The position numbers and the translations under genes are program-made. This document shows positions 18,132 to 26,355 of a stretch of DNA of 64,000 nucleotides, piece after piece (within the stretch, counting starts at the first letter, position 1; the number at the start of each line of letters is the position of its first letter). The stretch spans positions 1-64,000 of the forward strand of contig NZ_JASBQE010000007.1 in assembly GCF_029960785.1 (NCBI RefSeq). Reading direction: 5' to 3'. The notes beneath the pieces are model-generated. The model was not told the DNA's origin, did no database searches, and saw only the letters and a list, made by a program, of their open reading frames with translations. Origin of the DNA: Polyangium sp. 15x6 (lineage in GTDB: Bacteria; Myxococcota_A; Polyangia; Polyangiales; Polyangiaceae).

Positions 18132-18596
18132 ATGGCTTTCGTTCGGTCCTCGGTGCTCTCCCTCGCGCTTCTGGCCGCCCTCTCGTCGGGCTGCAAGAAG
18201 CGTTTCGACGTGGGGGACCAGGTCCTCGTCGAGTGGGAGAACAACAACTACCCGGCGGTCATCCTCGAGACCCAGGGGCCGACGAAGTTCAAGGTCCACT
18301 ACCAGGGCTACGACGCGATCTGGGACGAGGTCGTGCCGCGGGATCGCGTGAAGGGGCTCGTCGAGGGGACGGTCGTTCACCCCGAGCCACCGCAGAAGGT
18401 GCGCGCGAAGGCGCTCGCCGCGGCCCAGACGAACATCTACAAGATCGGCGATCGCGTGCGCGTCGAGTGGCACGGCACGATGTACCCCGCCGTGATCGTC
18501 GGCATCGTGGGGCAGGAGCGTTACCGCATCCACTTCGAGGGATACGGCGACGAGTGGGACGACACCGTGGGCCTCGCCCGCATCCAGCCTCGCTAG
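18132..18596 (+). CDS. Lipoprotein with two tandem Tudor-knot/chromo-barrel-like domains
   Basis: The ATG at 18132 gives a signal peptide with lipobox (ALLAALSSGC), then a 154-residue precursor made almost only of two similar units. Unit 1 (about 28-75) reads FDVGDQVLVEWENNNYPAVI...VHYQGYDAIWDEVV. Unit 2 (about 105-150) reads YKIGDRVRVEWHGTMYPAVI...IHFEGYGDEWDDTV. The order of a short basic strand, a W..YPA.I core and a Y..H..GY...WD element is the pattern of eukaryotic Tudor-knot, agenet and chromo-barrel domains. In eukaryotes these bind methylated peptides or RNA. In an exported lipoprotein the ligand must differ and is unknown. Confidence 0.8.
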   Translation: MAFVRSSVLSLALLAALSSGCKKRFDVGDQVLVEWENNNYPAVILETQGPTKFKVHYQGYDAIWDEVVPRDRVKGLVEGTVVHPEPPQKVRAKALAAAQTNIYKIGDRVRVEWHGTMYPAVIVGIVGQERYRIHFEGYGDEWDDTVGLARIQPR

Positions 18597-18611
18597 CGCG
18601 GGTTTGCCCGC

Positions 18612-19778
18612 ATGCCCCTTGCCCTCGAAAGGCCGGCGCCGAGCGCGGGCCCGTCCCTGCCGCAGCTCGACGCGCTGCGCGGCGTGGCGATCCTCGCCGT
18701 CTTCGTTCAGCACCTCGGCGATCGATTCCTCCCGCTCGTGCGCGGCGCGGTGGAGGCGCGCGCGCCGGCGCCGCTCGTGCCGTGGATCCTGACGGTGCTC
18801 CACCACGCGTGGTGGGGCGTCGATCTCTTCTTCGTCCTCTCGGGCTTCTCGCTCGGGCTCTCGTGGATCCGTTCCGGAGGACAAACCCCGCGCGACTTCT
18901 TGCTCCGGCGCGCGGCGCGCATCCTGCCCGCGTACTGGGTCGCGCTCGTGGTGACGCTCGCCTTCCATCGCGGCGTGATCGGCGCGCCCTCGTTCGCCGC
19001 CTCGCTCGCCGCGCATCTGTTGGTGCTCCAAGGATATGTGTCGCCGGGCGGGATCGTGATCATCGGGGCGACGTGGTCGCTCACCACGGAGGCGTGTTTT
19101 TATCTGGTCTTTCCGTGGCTCGCGCCCCTCGTCCTCGAGGAGGGCCGGCGCGCGCTCTGGATCGGCGCGGGGATCGTGATCGCGAGCTGGCTCGTGCGGA
19201 TGCTGCTCCACGCGATCGTGCTCGAACCGGGGATCCACACGGGGCTGCTCGAGGCGACGCAGCGGCGGTGGATCCCGAGTCGGCTCGATCAGTTCGTGCT
19301 CGGCGCGCTCGCGGCGCGGGCGTTCGTCACTCTTGCACGATCCGAGCGCGCGGCCGCGTGCGCGCCTTATGCACTCGCCGCGTGCGTGCCCGCGCTCGTG
19401 ATCGCGTTCCGGCTCGAGGGGCTTCATTACCTCGAACCGGGCGGCGGCGCGCCGTATGCGCTGCTCTCGCTCGTGACGGCGGCGCTCGTCCTTTCGGCGG
19501 TCCTCTGCCGCGGCCGCGCGCTCGCGATCGTCGCGCCGCGCCCGCTCGCGTTCGTCGGAATCGTGAGTTACGGGGTGTTTCTCTATCATCAGCTCGCGCT
19601 CGGGCTCTCGGACCTCGAGCCCGCGGCGCCGCCAACCTGGAAGAACCTCGCGCGGACCGCGTCGTTCGCGCTGGTCGCCTCGCTGATCGTGGGCTACGCC
19701 TCGTGGGTGCTCGTCGAGCGCCCTTCCATGCGGTGGGCGAGCCAGAAAAGAAGGGAATCTCGTCCCTCACCGGCGTGA
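18612..19778 (+). CDS. Acyltransferase 3 family (OafA/YrhL-like) membrane protein
   Basis: The 388-residue protein has about ten hydrophobic helices. The family signature opens it: LPQLDALRGVAILAVFVQHLGDRF, followed by WWGVDLFFVLSGFSLGLSW and RRAARILPAYWVAL. Proteins of this family move acetyl or other acyl groups onto O-antigen, exopolysaccharide or lipid sugars at the inner membrane. The conserved His of the first helix region (VQHLGD) is present. It starts 16 bases after the Tudor-like lipoprotein stop, so the two may share a transcript. The acceptor is unknown. Confidence 0.88.
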   Translation: MPLALERPAPSAGPSLPQLDALRGVAILAVFVQHLGDRFLPLVRGAVEARAPAPLVPWILTVLHHAWWGVDLFFVLSGFSLGLSWIRSGGQTPRDFLLRRAARILPAYWVALVVTLAFHRGVIGAPSFAASLAAHLLVLQGYVSPGGIVIIGATWSLTTEACFYLVFPWLAPLVLEEGRRALWIGAGIVIASWLVRMLLHAIVLEPGIHTGLLEATQRRWIPSRLDQFVLGALAARAFVTLARSERAAACAPYALAACVPALVIAFRLEGLHYLEPGGGAPYALLSLVTAALVLSAVLCRGRALAIVAPRPLAFVGIVSYGVFLYHQLALGLSDLEPAAPPTWKNLARTASFALVASLIVGYASWVLVERPSMRWASQKRRESRPSPA

Positions 19779-19796
19779 CGAGAACGTGTCAGCAGG

Positions 19797-19844
19797 CACG
19801 CCAGTCCACTTTCCTCTGGCGTGACCGCCGGCTAACGATTATAG
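19797..19844 (+). promoter_or_regulatory. Inverted repeat and possible -10 element upstream of the EF-G gene
   Basis: An eight-base inverted repeat (CACGCCAG at 19797-19804 and CTGGCGTG at 19816-19823) is followed by a TTATAG hexamer at 19839-19844, unusually AT-rich for this DNA, about 60 bases before the EF-G start. No convincing -35 box sits at the right distance. The inverted repeat could be an operator or the terminator of the acyltransferase gene. Confidence 0.3.
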
Positions 19845-19902
19845 CGCGCCGCGTTTTTTGCCGAGAGCCGCCCTCCCCCGGTAGGCGGCAGGAGTCCTCT
19901 TC

Positions 19903-21987
19903 GTGATCAGCGATCTGTCCAGGCTCAGGAACATAGGAATCAGCGCCCACATCGACTCGGGGAAGACCACGCTGACCGAGCGCATCCTCTTCTACACGAA
20001 GAGGATCCACGCCATTCACGACGTGAAGGGCAAGGACGGCGTCGGCGCGAAGATGGACTCGATGGACCTCGAGCGCGAGCGTGGCATCACCATCCAGTCC
20101 GCGGCGACGCACTGCACCTGGGGCAACACCCAGATCAACATCATCGACACGCCCGGCCACGTCGACTTCACCATCGAGGTCGAGCGTTCGCTCCGCGTGC
20201 TCGACGGCGCGATCCTCGTGCTCTGCTCGGTCGCGGGCGTGCAGTCGCAGTCGCTCACGGTCGATCGCCAGATGCGCCGCTACGGCGTTCCGCGCATCGC
20301 GTTCGTCAACAAGTGTGACCGCGCCGGCGCGAACCCGCTCCGCGCGCGCGACCAGCTCCGCGAGAAGCTCAACCTGAACCCGGTGCTCTTGCAGCTCCCG
20401 ATCGGCCTCGAGGACAAGTTCGAGGGCGTCGTCGACCTGATCAAGATGAAGGCGTTCCGGTTCGAGGGCGCGAACGGCGAGAAGATCCTCGAGTCCGACA
20501 TCCCGGCCGGCATGCAGGCCGAGGCGCAGAAGTGCCGCGAGGAGATGCTCGACGCGCTGAGCATGTTCTCCGACGAGCTCACCGAGGCGATGCTCGAGGA
20601 GAAGGTCACCGAGGACCTCATCAACAAGGCGATCCGCTCGGCCACGATCAAACTCCAGATCGTGCCCGTGATGATGGGCTCGGCCTACAAGAACAAGGCC
20701 GTGCAGCTCCTGCTCAACGGCGTGACGACGTTCCTGCCCTGCCCGACGGACGTGACGAACCACGCCGTCGACCTGGAGAAGGACGAGGCGAAGATCGAGC
20801 TCGCGAGCGACTCGGACAAACCGCTCGTCATGCTCGCGTTCAAGCTCGAGGACGGTCGCTTCGGCCAGCTCTCGTACTTGCGCGTCTACCAGGGCACGAT
20901 CTCGAAGGGCAAGGAGATCACGAACACGCGCACGGGCAAGCGCCACAAGGTCGGCCGCCTCGTCCGCATGCACGCCGACGAGATGGAGGACATCGAGAAC
21001 GCGGGTGCCGGCGACATCGTCGCGATGTTCGGCGTCGACTGCAACTCGGGTGACACGTTCACCGATGGCACGCTCAGCGTGGCCATGACGAGCATGCACG
21101 TGCCCGACTCGGTCATCTCGTTGACCGTGACGCCGAAGGACAACAAGGCGCAGGTCAACATGTCGAAGGCGCTGAAGCGCTTCACGAAGGAGGACCCGAC
21201 CTTCCGCGTGGGCAGCGATCCCGAGACGAACGAGACGGTCATCCACGGCATGGGCGAGCTGCACCTCGACGTGTACATCGAGCGCATGAAGCGCGAGTAC
21301 GGGGCCGAGGTGGTGACGAGCCCGCCGCGCGTCGCGTACCGCGAGACGATCACGCGCAGGACCGAGTTCAACTACACGCACAAGAAGCAGACCGGCGGCT
21401 CGGGTCAGTACGGCAAGGTCGCGGGCTTCATGGAGCCCTGCGACGAGGCGTACGAGTTCGTCGACGACATCACGGGCGGCTCGATCCCGAAGGAGTTCAT
21501 CCCCTCCTGCGACAAGGGCTTCCGCTCGATGCTCGTGAAGGGCCTCGTCATGCAGGCCCCCGTGACGGGCGTGCGCGTGACGATCAACGACGGCGCGGCC
21601 CACGCGGTCGACTCCTCGGACATCGCGTTCCAGGAGGCAGCGCGCGGCGCGTGGCGCGAGGCCTACCCGAAGGCGGGTCCGCAGATCCTCGAGCCGCTCA
21701 TGAAGGTGGCCGCCGAGAGCCCGAGCGAGTTCCAGGGCGGCGTCGTCGGCATCCTGATGCAGCGCCGCGGCATCATCATCGGGACGACGGAGTCGGACGG
21801 CTTCTGCCGCGTCGAGGCAGAGGTCCCCCTCGCCGAGATGTTCGGGTTCTCGACCGTTCTTCGCTCCGCGACGCAGGGCAAGGCAGAGTTTACCATGGAG
21901 TTCTCCCGGTACGCTCCGGTCCCCGGCGCGATCGCCGAGGAGCTCATCAAGAAGCACAAAGAAGAGCAGGCGAAGAAGGGGAAGTGA
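19903..21987 (+). CDS. fusA: Translation elongation factor G of the mitochondrial EFG1/spdEFG type
   Basis: The GTG start has AGGAG eight bases upstream and gives 694 residues, the normal EF-G length. GTPase motifs are intact: AHIDSGKT at 15-22, RGITI in switch I at 60-64, DTPGH at 82-86 and NKCD at 136-139. Domains II to V follow. Between G1 and switch I it reads [17 protein letters not shown], the signature of mitochondrial EFG1 and of the spdEFG group of spirochaetes, planctomycetes and deltaproteobacteria. The canonical bacterial EF-G has a shorter HDGAATMDWME-like stretch here. It catalyses ribosome translocation or a specialised part of it. It is not in a str operon; the next gene, an ATPase, starts eight bases after its stop. 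Confidence 0.95.
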   Translation: MISDLSRLRNIGISAHIDSGKTTLTERILFYTKRIHAIHDVKGKDGVGAKMDSMDLERERGITIQSAATHCTWGNTQINIIDTPGHVDFTIEVERSLRVLDGAILVLCSVAGVQSQSLTVDRQMRRYGVPRIAFVNKCDRAGANPLRARDQLREKLNLNPVLLQLPIGLEDKFEGVVDLIKMKAFRFEGANGEKILESDIPAGMQAEAQKCREEMLDALSMFSDELTEAMLEEKVTEDLINKAIRSATIKLQIVPVMMGSAYKNKAVQLLLNGVTTFLPCPTDVTNHAVDLEKDEAKIELASDSDKPLVMLAFKLEDGRFGQLSYLRVYQGTISKGKEITNTRTGKRHKVGRLVRMHADEMEDIENAGAGDIVAMFGVDCNSGDTFTDGTLSVAMTSMHVPDSVISLTVTPKDNKAQVNMSKALKRFTKEDPTFRVGSDPETNETVIHGMGELHLDVYIERMKREYGAEVVTSPPRVAYRETITRRTEFNYTHKKQTGGSGQYGKVAGFMEPCDEAYEFVDDITGGSIPKEFIPSCDKGFRSMLVKGLVMQAPVTGVRVTINDGAAHAVDSSDIAFQEAARGAWREAYPKAGPQILEPLMKVAAESPSEFQGGVVGILMQRRGIIIGTTESDGFCRVEAEVPLAEMFGFSTVLRSATQGKAEFTMEFSRYAPVPGAIAEELIKKHKEEQAKKGK

Positions 21988-21995
21988 GGGCACCG

Positions 21996-23312
21996 ATGTA
22001 CCGCAAAGAGGTCAACGAGCGGAGCCCCATGCGGGTCTTCGAGAAGTCGATGCACGGCGGCCTGGGCCGCGGGAACGTGGGCGTCGTGCTCTCGCGCGCG
22101 GGCGTCGGCAAGACGGCGCTGCTCGTGCAGATCGCGCTGGACGATCTGCTGCGTGACCGGCGCGTGCTGCACATCTCGACGGAGCACGCCGTCGATCACG
22201 TGCGCGCTTACTACGACGAGCTGTTCCACGACATCGCCACGTACACGAAGCTCGCCGAGCCCGAGTCCGTGCGTCTGGATCTGGAGCGTCACCGGCTGAT
22301 CTTCTCGCTCCTCGGTCACGCGAACACGACCGAGGGCGCGTCGTCGTCGATGAAGAAGCTCATCGACACGGTGGCGTTCGCCCGCGAGATCGCGCACTTC
22401 ACGCCGGACGTGATCATCGTCGACGGCTTCGACTGCGCGCACGCGACCGAGGCGATGATCGACACGCTGATCACGCTCGCGCGGGATCACTCGGCCGAGC
22501 TCTGGCTCTCGACGACGACGAAGGCCGGCGAGGCCAAGGCGGGCTCGGCGCCCGCGCCGGTCGATCGGTTCTTCGACAAACTCGGCGTCGTGGTCTTCCT
22601 CGACCCCGAGAAGGACGTCGTGCGCCTGCGCCTCTTGAAGGACCACGACAGCAAGGAGATCGCCGATCTCTCGCTCCGCCTCGAGCCGCACACGATGCGG
22701 ATCATCGACGCGGACATCCCGCCGGCCTCCGAGCGCCCGCGCGACGCCAAGCGCTTCCGCCTGTACTCGGGCGGCGCGAAGGGCGCGGAGGCGGCGTTCG
22801 GCGCGTGTGCGGAGCGCTGGGGCCTGACGGAGACGAACTACAGCTTCGAGGGTCACACGCTGCGCGAGCGCACGCGCGGCGTGCAGGTGCTGAGCGAGGC
22901 GGACCTGCGCCGCGGCGACTTCAGCCTTGTCTACGTGTCGAAGCGCCTCGGCCGCGTGCTCAGCGAGATCCCGCTGGTGCGCAACGTGCTGCAGACGATC
23001 TGGTACCAGATCAACGCGGCGCGCGAGGTCTTCGTCGTGGGCCAGATCCAGGACGACGGCACCGTGCGCGGCGGCACGGGCTGGGGCGCGGAGCTCGCGC
23101 GGCTCTGGAAGAAGCCGCTCTACGTCTTCGATCAGCAGAAGCGGACCTGGTTCCGCTGGAGCGGGTCGGCGTGGGAGATGGCGACGCTGCCGATGATCAA
23201 GAGCGAGGCCTTCGCCGGCATCGGTACGCAGAACCTGACCGACGACGGCAAGCAGGCGATCGAGGAGCTCTTCCAGCGGTCGTTCGGCGACCCGCCGTCG
23301 AAGCGCGACTGA
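21996..23312 (+). CDS. P-loop ATPase fused to a SLOG/LOG-like Rossmann nucleotide-binding domain
   Basis: GAGGG lies five bases before the ATG at 21996, and the gene starts eight bases after the EF-G stop, so they form an operon. Of 438 residues, about 15-240 are a RecA/KaiC-like ATPase with Walker A SRAGVGKT at 33-40 and Walker B DVIIVDGFD at 138-146. About 254-400 is a second domain opening with YSGGAKGAEAAFG at 257-269 and containing VVGQIQDDGTVRGGTGWGAELA at 347-368. That GGAxGAE plus GGTxxGxE layout is typical of SLOG superfamily nucleotide-binding domains (LOG, DprA, YspA relatives). A terminator follows the gene. The function is unknown; a nucleotide-sensing ATPase is an inference. Confidence 0.82.
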   Translation: MYRKEVNERSPMRVFEKSMHGGLGRGNVGVVLSRAGVGKTALLVQIALDDLLRDRRVLHISTEHAVDHVRAYYDELFHDIATYTKLAEPESVRLDLERHRLIFSLLGHANTTEGASSSMKKLIDTVAFAREIAHFTPDVIIVDGFDCAHATEAMIDTLITLARDHSAELWLSTTTKAGEAKAGSAPAPVDRFFDKLGVVVFLDPEKDVVRLRLLKDHDSKEIADLSLRLEPHTMRIIDADIPPASERPRDAKRFRLYSGGAKGAEAAFGACAERWGLTETNYSFEGHTLRERTRGVQVLSEADLRRGDFSLVYVSKRLGRVLSEIPLVRNVLQTIWYQINAAREVFVVGQIQDDGTVRGGTGWGAELARLWKKPLYVFDQQKRTWFRWSGSAWEMATLPMIKSEAFAGIGTQNLTDDGKQAIEELFQRSFGDPPSKRD

Positions 23313-23332
23313 CGTCGATTCGCGGTGAGTGG

Positions 23333-23373
23333 AAACCCCAGTACGGCCTGGCCGTGCTGGGGTTTTCGTTTTT
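23333..23373 (+). terminator. Rho-independent terminator after the EF-G/ATPase operon
   Basis: A stem of 14 base pairs with one G-T pair is formed by 23333-23346 (AAACCCCAG...) and 23352-23365 (...CTGGGGTTT), with a five-base CCTGG loop. It is followed by a T-rich run (TTCGTTTTT). It begins 20 bases after the ATPase stop and separates that gene from the cation transporter. Confidence 0.9.
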
Positions 23374-23403
23374 GGGGCGGCCGCTCGTGATACAAGGGCT
23401 CCC

Positions 23404-24333
23404 GTGTCGTCGTCGGAAGACCATTCGACCTCCCATATCGTCCAGTCGTTGCTCGCCAACCTCGCCATCGCGGCGGGCAAGGGCGTGGTCGCGTTCCTGA
23501 CGGGCTCGGGCGCGCTGCTCGCCGAGACGCTGCACTCGGCGGCGGACTGCGGCAACCAGCTGCTGCTCCTGCTCGGCGTGAACCGGGCGCGCAAGAAGCC
23601 GGACGCGTCGCATCCGCTCGGCTACGGGCGTTCGCTCTACTTCTGGTCGTTCCTCGTCGCGCTGCTCCTGTTCTCGGGCGGCGGCGTGTTCTCGATCTAC
23701 GAGGGGATCCACAAGCTCGGCCATCCCGAGCCCGTGGAGAAGGTGCACCTCGGCCTCGGGATCCTCGGGTTTTCCCTGCTGATCGAGGGCGGCGCGACGC
23801 TCTCGAACATCCGCGAGATGAACAAGCGCCGCGGGCAGAAGCCGTTCTTCCAGTACCTCAAGGACACGAAGGACTCGGACCTCGTCGTCGTCTTCGGCGA
23901 GAACGCGGCGGCCTCGCTTGGCTTGATCCTCGCGTCGCTCGCGCTGACGGCGGCGTGGCTCACGCACGATCCGAAGTGGGACGCGATCGGGAGCATCGCG
24001 ATCGGGGTCGTGCTCGTGGCCGTGGCGGTCTTCCTCGCGGTGGAGATCATGTCGCTCCTGATCGGCGAGTCGGCTGATCCGGAGGTCGAGGTGGCGGTGC
24101 GGCAGGTGGTCGCGGCGCACCCGAAGATCGACCGCGTGCTGCACGTGATCACGGTGCAGCAAGGTCCCGGCGAGGTGCTCGTCTGCGTGAAGGTGAGTTT
24201 TTACGATGGCGTGACCACGAACGAGGTCTGCGCGGCGATCAACGAGTTCGAGGCGTCGCTGCGCCACCGGCGGTCCGACGTGCGCTGGTGCTTCGTCGAG
24301 CCGGACATTCCCCGCACCGCCCAGGTCGCCTGA
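23404..24333 (+). CDS. Cation diffusion facilitator family transporter (ZnT9-like branch)
   Basis: The GTG at 23404 has AAGGG five bases upstream and gives 309 residues. About six membrane helices precede a soluble C-terminal ferredoxin-like domain. The metal site in helix 2 reads HSAADCGNQ, and HPLGYGR follows in the cytoplasmic loop. In helix 5 the usual Asp-based motif is replaced by GENAAASLG. The same Glu-for-Asp arrangement is known from the SLC30A9/ZnT9-like branch, so metal choice may differ from classic Zn/Fe exporters. It should export divalent cations in exchange for protons. Transcription should be separate from the upstream operon because of the strong terminator between them. 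Confidence 0.9.
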   Translation: MSSSEDHSTSHIVQSLLANLAIAAGKGVVAFLTGSGALLAETLHSAADCGNQLLLLLGVNRARKKPDASHPLGYGRSLYFWSFLVALLLFSGGGVFSIYEGIHKLGHPEPVEKVHLGLGILGFSLLIEGGATLSNIREMNKRRGQKPFFQYLKDTKDSDLVVVFGENAAASLGLILASLALTAAWLTHDPKWDAIGSIAIGVVLVAVAVFLAVEIMSLLIGESADPEVEVAVRQVVAAHPKIDRVLHVITVQQGPGEVLVCVKVSFYDGVTTNEVCAAINEFEASLRHRRSDVRWCFVEPDIPRTAQVA

Positions 24334-24342
24334 GCGGCCCTT

Positions 24343-24445
24343 TGCATCGACCGCACCGCGGTCGATGCACCAGCGGTCCAGGGCTACGCCCTGGTCCGGG
24401 TCCAGGGGCGGACAGCCCCTGGTCGGGCCCGGGGTGAAACCCCGG
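24343..24445. repeat. Array of four consecutive hairpins between convergent genes
   Basis: Four perfect inverted repeats follow one another. 24343-24354 pairs with 24358-24369 (TGCATCGACCGC, loop ACC). 24378-24384 pairs with 24388-24394 (CCAGGGC). 24402-24409 pairs with 24415-24422 (CCAGGGGC). 24429-24435 pairs with 24439-24445 (CCGGGGT, loop GAA). The array fills the gap between two converging genes. It lacks T-runs, so it is not a standard terminator, although it may block transcription from both sides. A similar array is at 52232-52391. Confidence 0.8.
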
Positions 24446-24477
24446 CGAGACGCTGCGGCGGCAGCACCCTCCTAAAA

Positions 24478-24906
24478 TCAGGCGTACTTTTCGATGACCT
24501 TCGAGAGGCGGGGGATGGCCTCCTCGACGTGCTTCTTGGCCGTGCCGCGCAGGGATTCGTAGGTCGAACGGACGAGCGCGTTTTTCGCGTTCTTCGATTT
24601 CGCGTCGGTCACGGAGAGCAGGGCGTCTGCGACGCGCCCTCGGTTGTCCTGGAAGAATTTGACGGGATTGCCCGCGGAGACTCCTTCGGCCCAGATCGGG
24701 TCCACCTTCGTGGCCATCTCGGGCAGGAGCGACTCGATGACGTGCGGAATGAAGCCGGGCTTGATGCCCTTGATCGCCTTGTAACCCGCCTTGAGCGGCA
24801 ACGCGGCGAGCCCCTTCGACGCGACCTCTTCGTCGATCAGCGTGGCGCAGTCGGAGATGATCCGGCCCTTCTTGTCCTTGTCCGCGAGCGCATCGGAAAG
24901 TCCCAT
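24478..24906 (-). CDS. DUF6918-like conserved protein
   Basis: The ATG at 24906 is chosen because GGAGGA lies six bases upstream; an ATG at 24921 overlaps that site. The 142-residue product opens with MGLSDALADKDKKGRIISDC and continues with LKAGYKAIKGIKPGFIPHVI, VADALLSVTDAKS and TAKKHVEEAIPRLSKVI. This matches my recollection of the DUF6918 family of soluble helical proteins found in actinobacteria and myxobacteria. No signal or membrane segment is seen. The function is unknown. Confidence 0.8.
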   Translation of the reverse strand: MGLSDALADKDKKGRIISDCATLIDEEVASKGLAALPLKAGYKAIKGIKPGFIPHVIESLLPEMATKVDPIWAEGVSAGNPVKFFQDNRGRVADALLSVTDAKSKNAKNALVRSTYESLRGTAKKHVEEAIPRLSKVIEKYA

Positions 24907-25128
24907 TCTTTTTCCTCCCATTCGGTCAAGCGCGGCCTTCCTAGCACATGCACCGCGTCATGCGCGAGTTTCACGCCCCGCGCGAAACGCGCGCGTCCGC
25001 CCCGAGCAAGCGCCTTTCGTCGTCGCCCGCGCTGAGCCCGCCGCGTCGAATGCACATGCGCGCTCGCCTTAAGTTGGTAATATGATGCACTAGCTAAGCA
25101 TACTGCTTGGATTCGGGGGGGGGATCCA

Positions 25129-25977
25129 ATGAGTTCGAGCTGCAGCGTCTGTGGGGGGACCCGGGAGGGCGAACGCCCGGGGACGGATGGGACGATCTGT
25201 CCCCGGTGCGTGTCGGAGGTGTTTGCCGTGCGTTTTCTGGGCCGAACGGACATCTCGGACGACGATCCGACATGCGTCTGGGCGCCCGGCGGCGGCCGCG
25301 AGGGGCCGCGGAGCGGGCGGGATCGGATTGATGACTTGCACGAGCTCGCGGACCGGTCGCGTTCGTCGAGGCTGCCACCACCGCCGCCCGACTTCGGCGA
25401 GGTGTCGATGAGCGTCCGCGCGGCGATCCGCGGCGTCGACCTCTTCCCGGCGCGCGCGGCGGCTCCACCGCCGGCCCCGGCGAGCAGCGACGCCCCGCGC
25501 GAGCGAGAGCCGACCTCGTCGCGTCCGCGGCCGATCACGTTCGACCGGGTGCTCCTGGCGGTGGCCGTGGGCGGGTCGCTCGTGATGGGGTACAAGGTCG
25601 GCGAAGAGCGGTCGGCGCGCTCGGGGCGTTCGTCGCCGTCGGCGCCGGAGCTCGCGGGCAAGGTGATGCCGGACGCGACGGAGCGCACGCATCGGATCGC
25701 CACGAATTTTCGGGTGGGAATGACACCGCCGCGCGCGGAGGAGCCAGTGAAGGCGCTCCCCGACCCGAAGCCCGCGGCGATGCCCGCGCCGAGCTGGCAG
25801 AGCCACGTGCCCCGGGCGAATCGGAATGCGGCGCCCGTCGCGAAGGCGGCCGCGCCTGCGCCCGCGGCGGAGCCTGCGCCCGCGGCGGAGGCCGAGAAAG
25901 AGCCGACGCCGTCGGTGCCTCCGCCTGCGATGTCGCTCGTGGAGGCGATGGCGCAGGCCGTCAAAGCGAAGCCTTGA
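25129..25977 (+). CDS. Zinc-ribbon membrane-anchored protein with Pro/Ala-rich tail
   Basis: The 282-residue product starts with a CxxC...CxxC zinc ribbon (CSVCGG at 5-10 and CPRC at 24-27). A low-complexity Arg/Pro/Ser region leads to one membrane helix near 143-162 (DRVLLAVAVGGSLVMGYKVG). A long Pro/Ala/Glu-rich tail ends in a short helix (MSLVEAMAQAVKAKP). The start follows a run of seven or more Gs that may act as the ribosome-binding site. This build, with a cytoplasmic zinc ribbon and a periplasmic unstructured tail, recurs in myxobacteria. The function is unknown. Confidence 0.75.
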   Translation: MSSSCSVCGGTREGERPGTDGTICPRCVSEVFAVRFLGRTDISDDDPTCVWAPGGGREGPRSGRDRIDDLHELADRSRSSRLPPPPPDFGEVSMSVRAAIRGVDLFPARAAAPPPAPASSDAPREREPTSSRPRPITFDRVLLAVAVGGSLVMGYKVGEERSARSGRSSPSAPELAGKVMPDATERTHRIATNFRVGMTPPRAEEPVKALPDPKPAAMPAPSWQSHVPRANRNAAPVAKAAAPAPAAEPAPAAEAEKEPTPSVPPPAMSLVEAMAQAVKAKP

Positions 25978-25983
25978 AGCTCG

Positions 25984-26024
25984 CGTGCCCTTTTCGCGAC
26001 GCGGCCGCGAGCGAAAAGGGCACG
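25984..26024. terminator. Perfect 14-bp inverted repeat after the zinc-ribbon gene
   Basis: CGTGCCCTTTTCGC at 25984-25997 pairs perfectly with 26011-26024 across a 13-base GC-rich loop. It starts seven bases after the zinc-ribbon gene stop. There is no T-run after it, but the stem itself contains a run of four T/A pairs. A terminator or RNA-stabilising hairpin is likely. Confidence 0.55.
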
Positions 26025-26081
26025 AGTAGCATCTCTTGATACGTACTTAGAGCTGTCACGTCTTACCTTCGAGAGAACGAC

Positions 26082-26351
26082 ATGCGCTTTCTTGCACCTC
26101 GCATTCGCCGCCGTCCATTCATTGCTCGCCACGATCGGAGGCCCGTCCCGGCCGATCCTTGGTCTTTCACGACGAACGAATACATGGAGAGCGTGACGTT
26201 CGTCGAGTTCGTCCTGGCCGATCTCGAGGACGACGAGGAGTGTCACGCGTCCGATTCCGCCGCGGACGCGCATGCAATGGGCGCGCGCGTGGCCCGGGCG
26301 CGGCGCATGGGGCGGCCGCGTGCGGGCCTCCGCCGGCGCGCGGCGGGGTGA
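26082..26351 (+). CDS. Small Arg-rich hypothetical protein
   Basis: This is an 89-residue frame with a possible GAGAGA ribosome-binding site five bases upstream. The second half has the third-position G/C preference of real genes here, while the first third does not. The sequence is basic at both ends (RIRRRPFIARHDRR, RMGRPRAGLRRRAAG) with an acidic centre (FVEFVLADLEDDEEC). I do not recognise it. It could be a small regulator or not a gene at all. Confidence 0.4.
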   Translation: MRFLAPRIRRRPFIARHDRRPVPADPWSFTTNEYMESVTFVEFVLADLEDDEECHASDSAADAHAMGARVARARRMGRPRAGLRRRAAG

Positions 26352-26355
26352 CGCG

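Noticed and set aside
19789-21993. 734-residue minus-strand open frame
   Set aside because: It is the antisense of EF-G and the composition (His/Asp/Arg/Leu) is an artefact of GC-rich codons.
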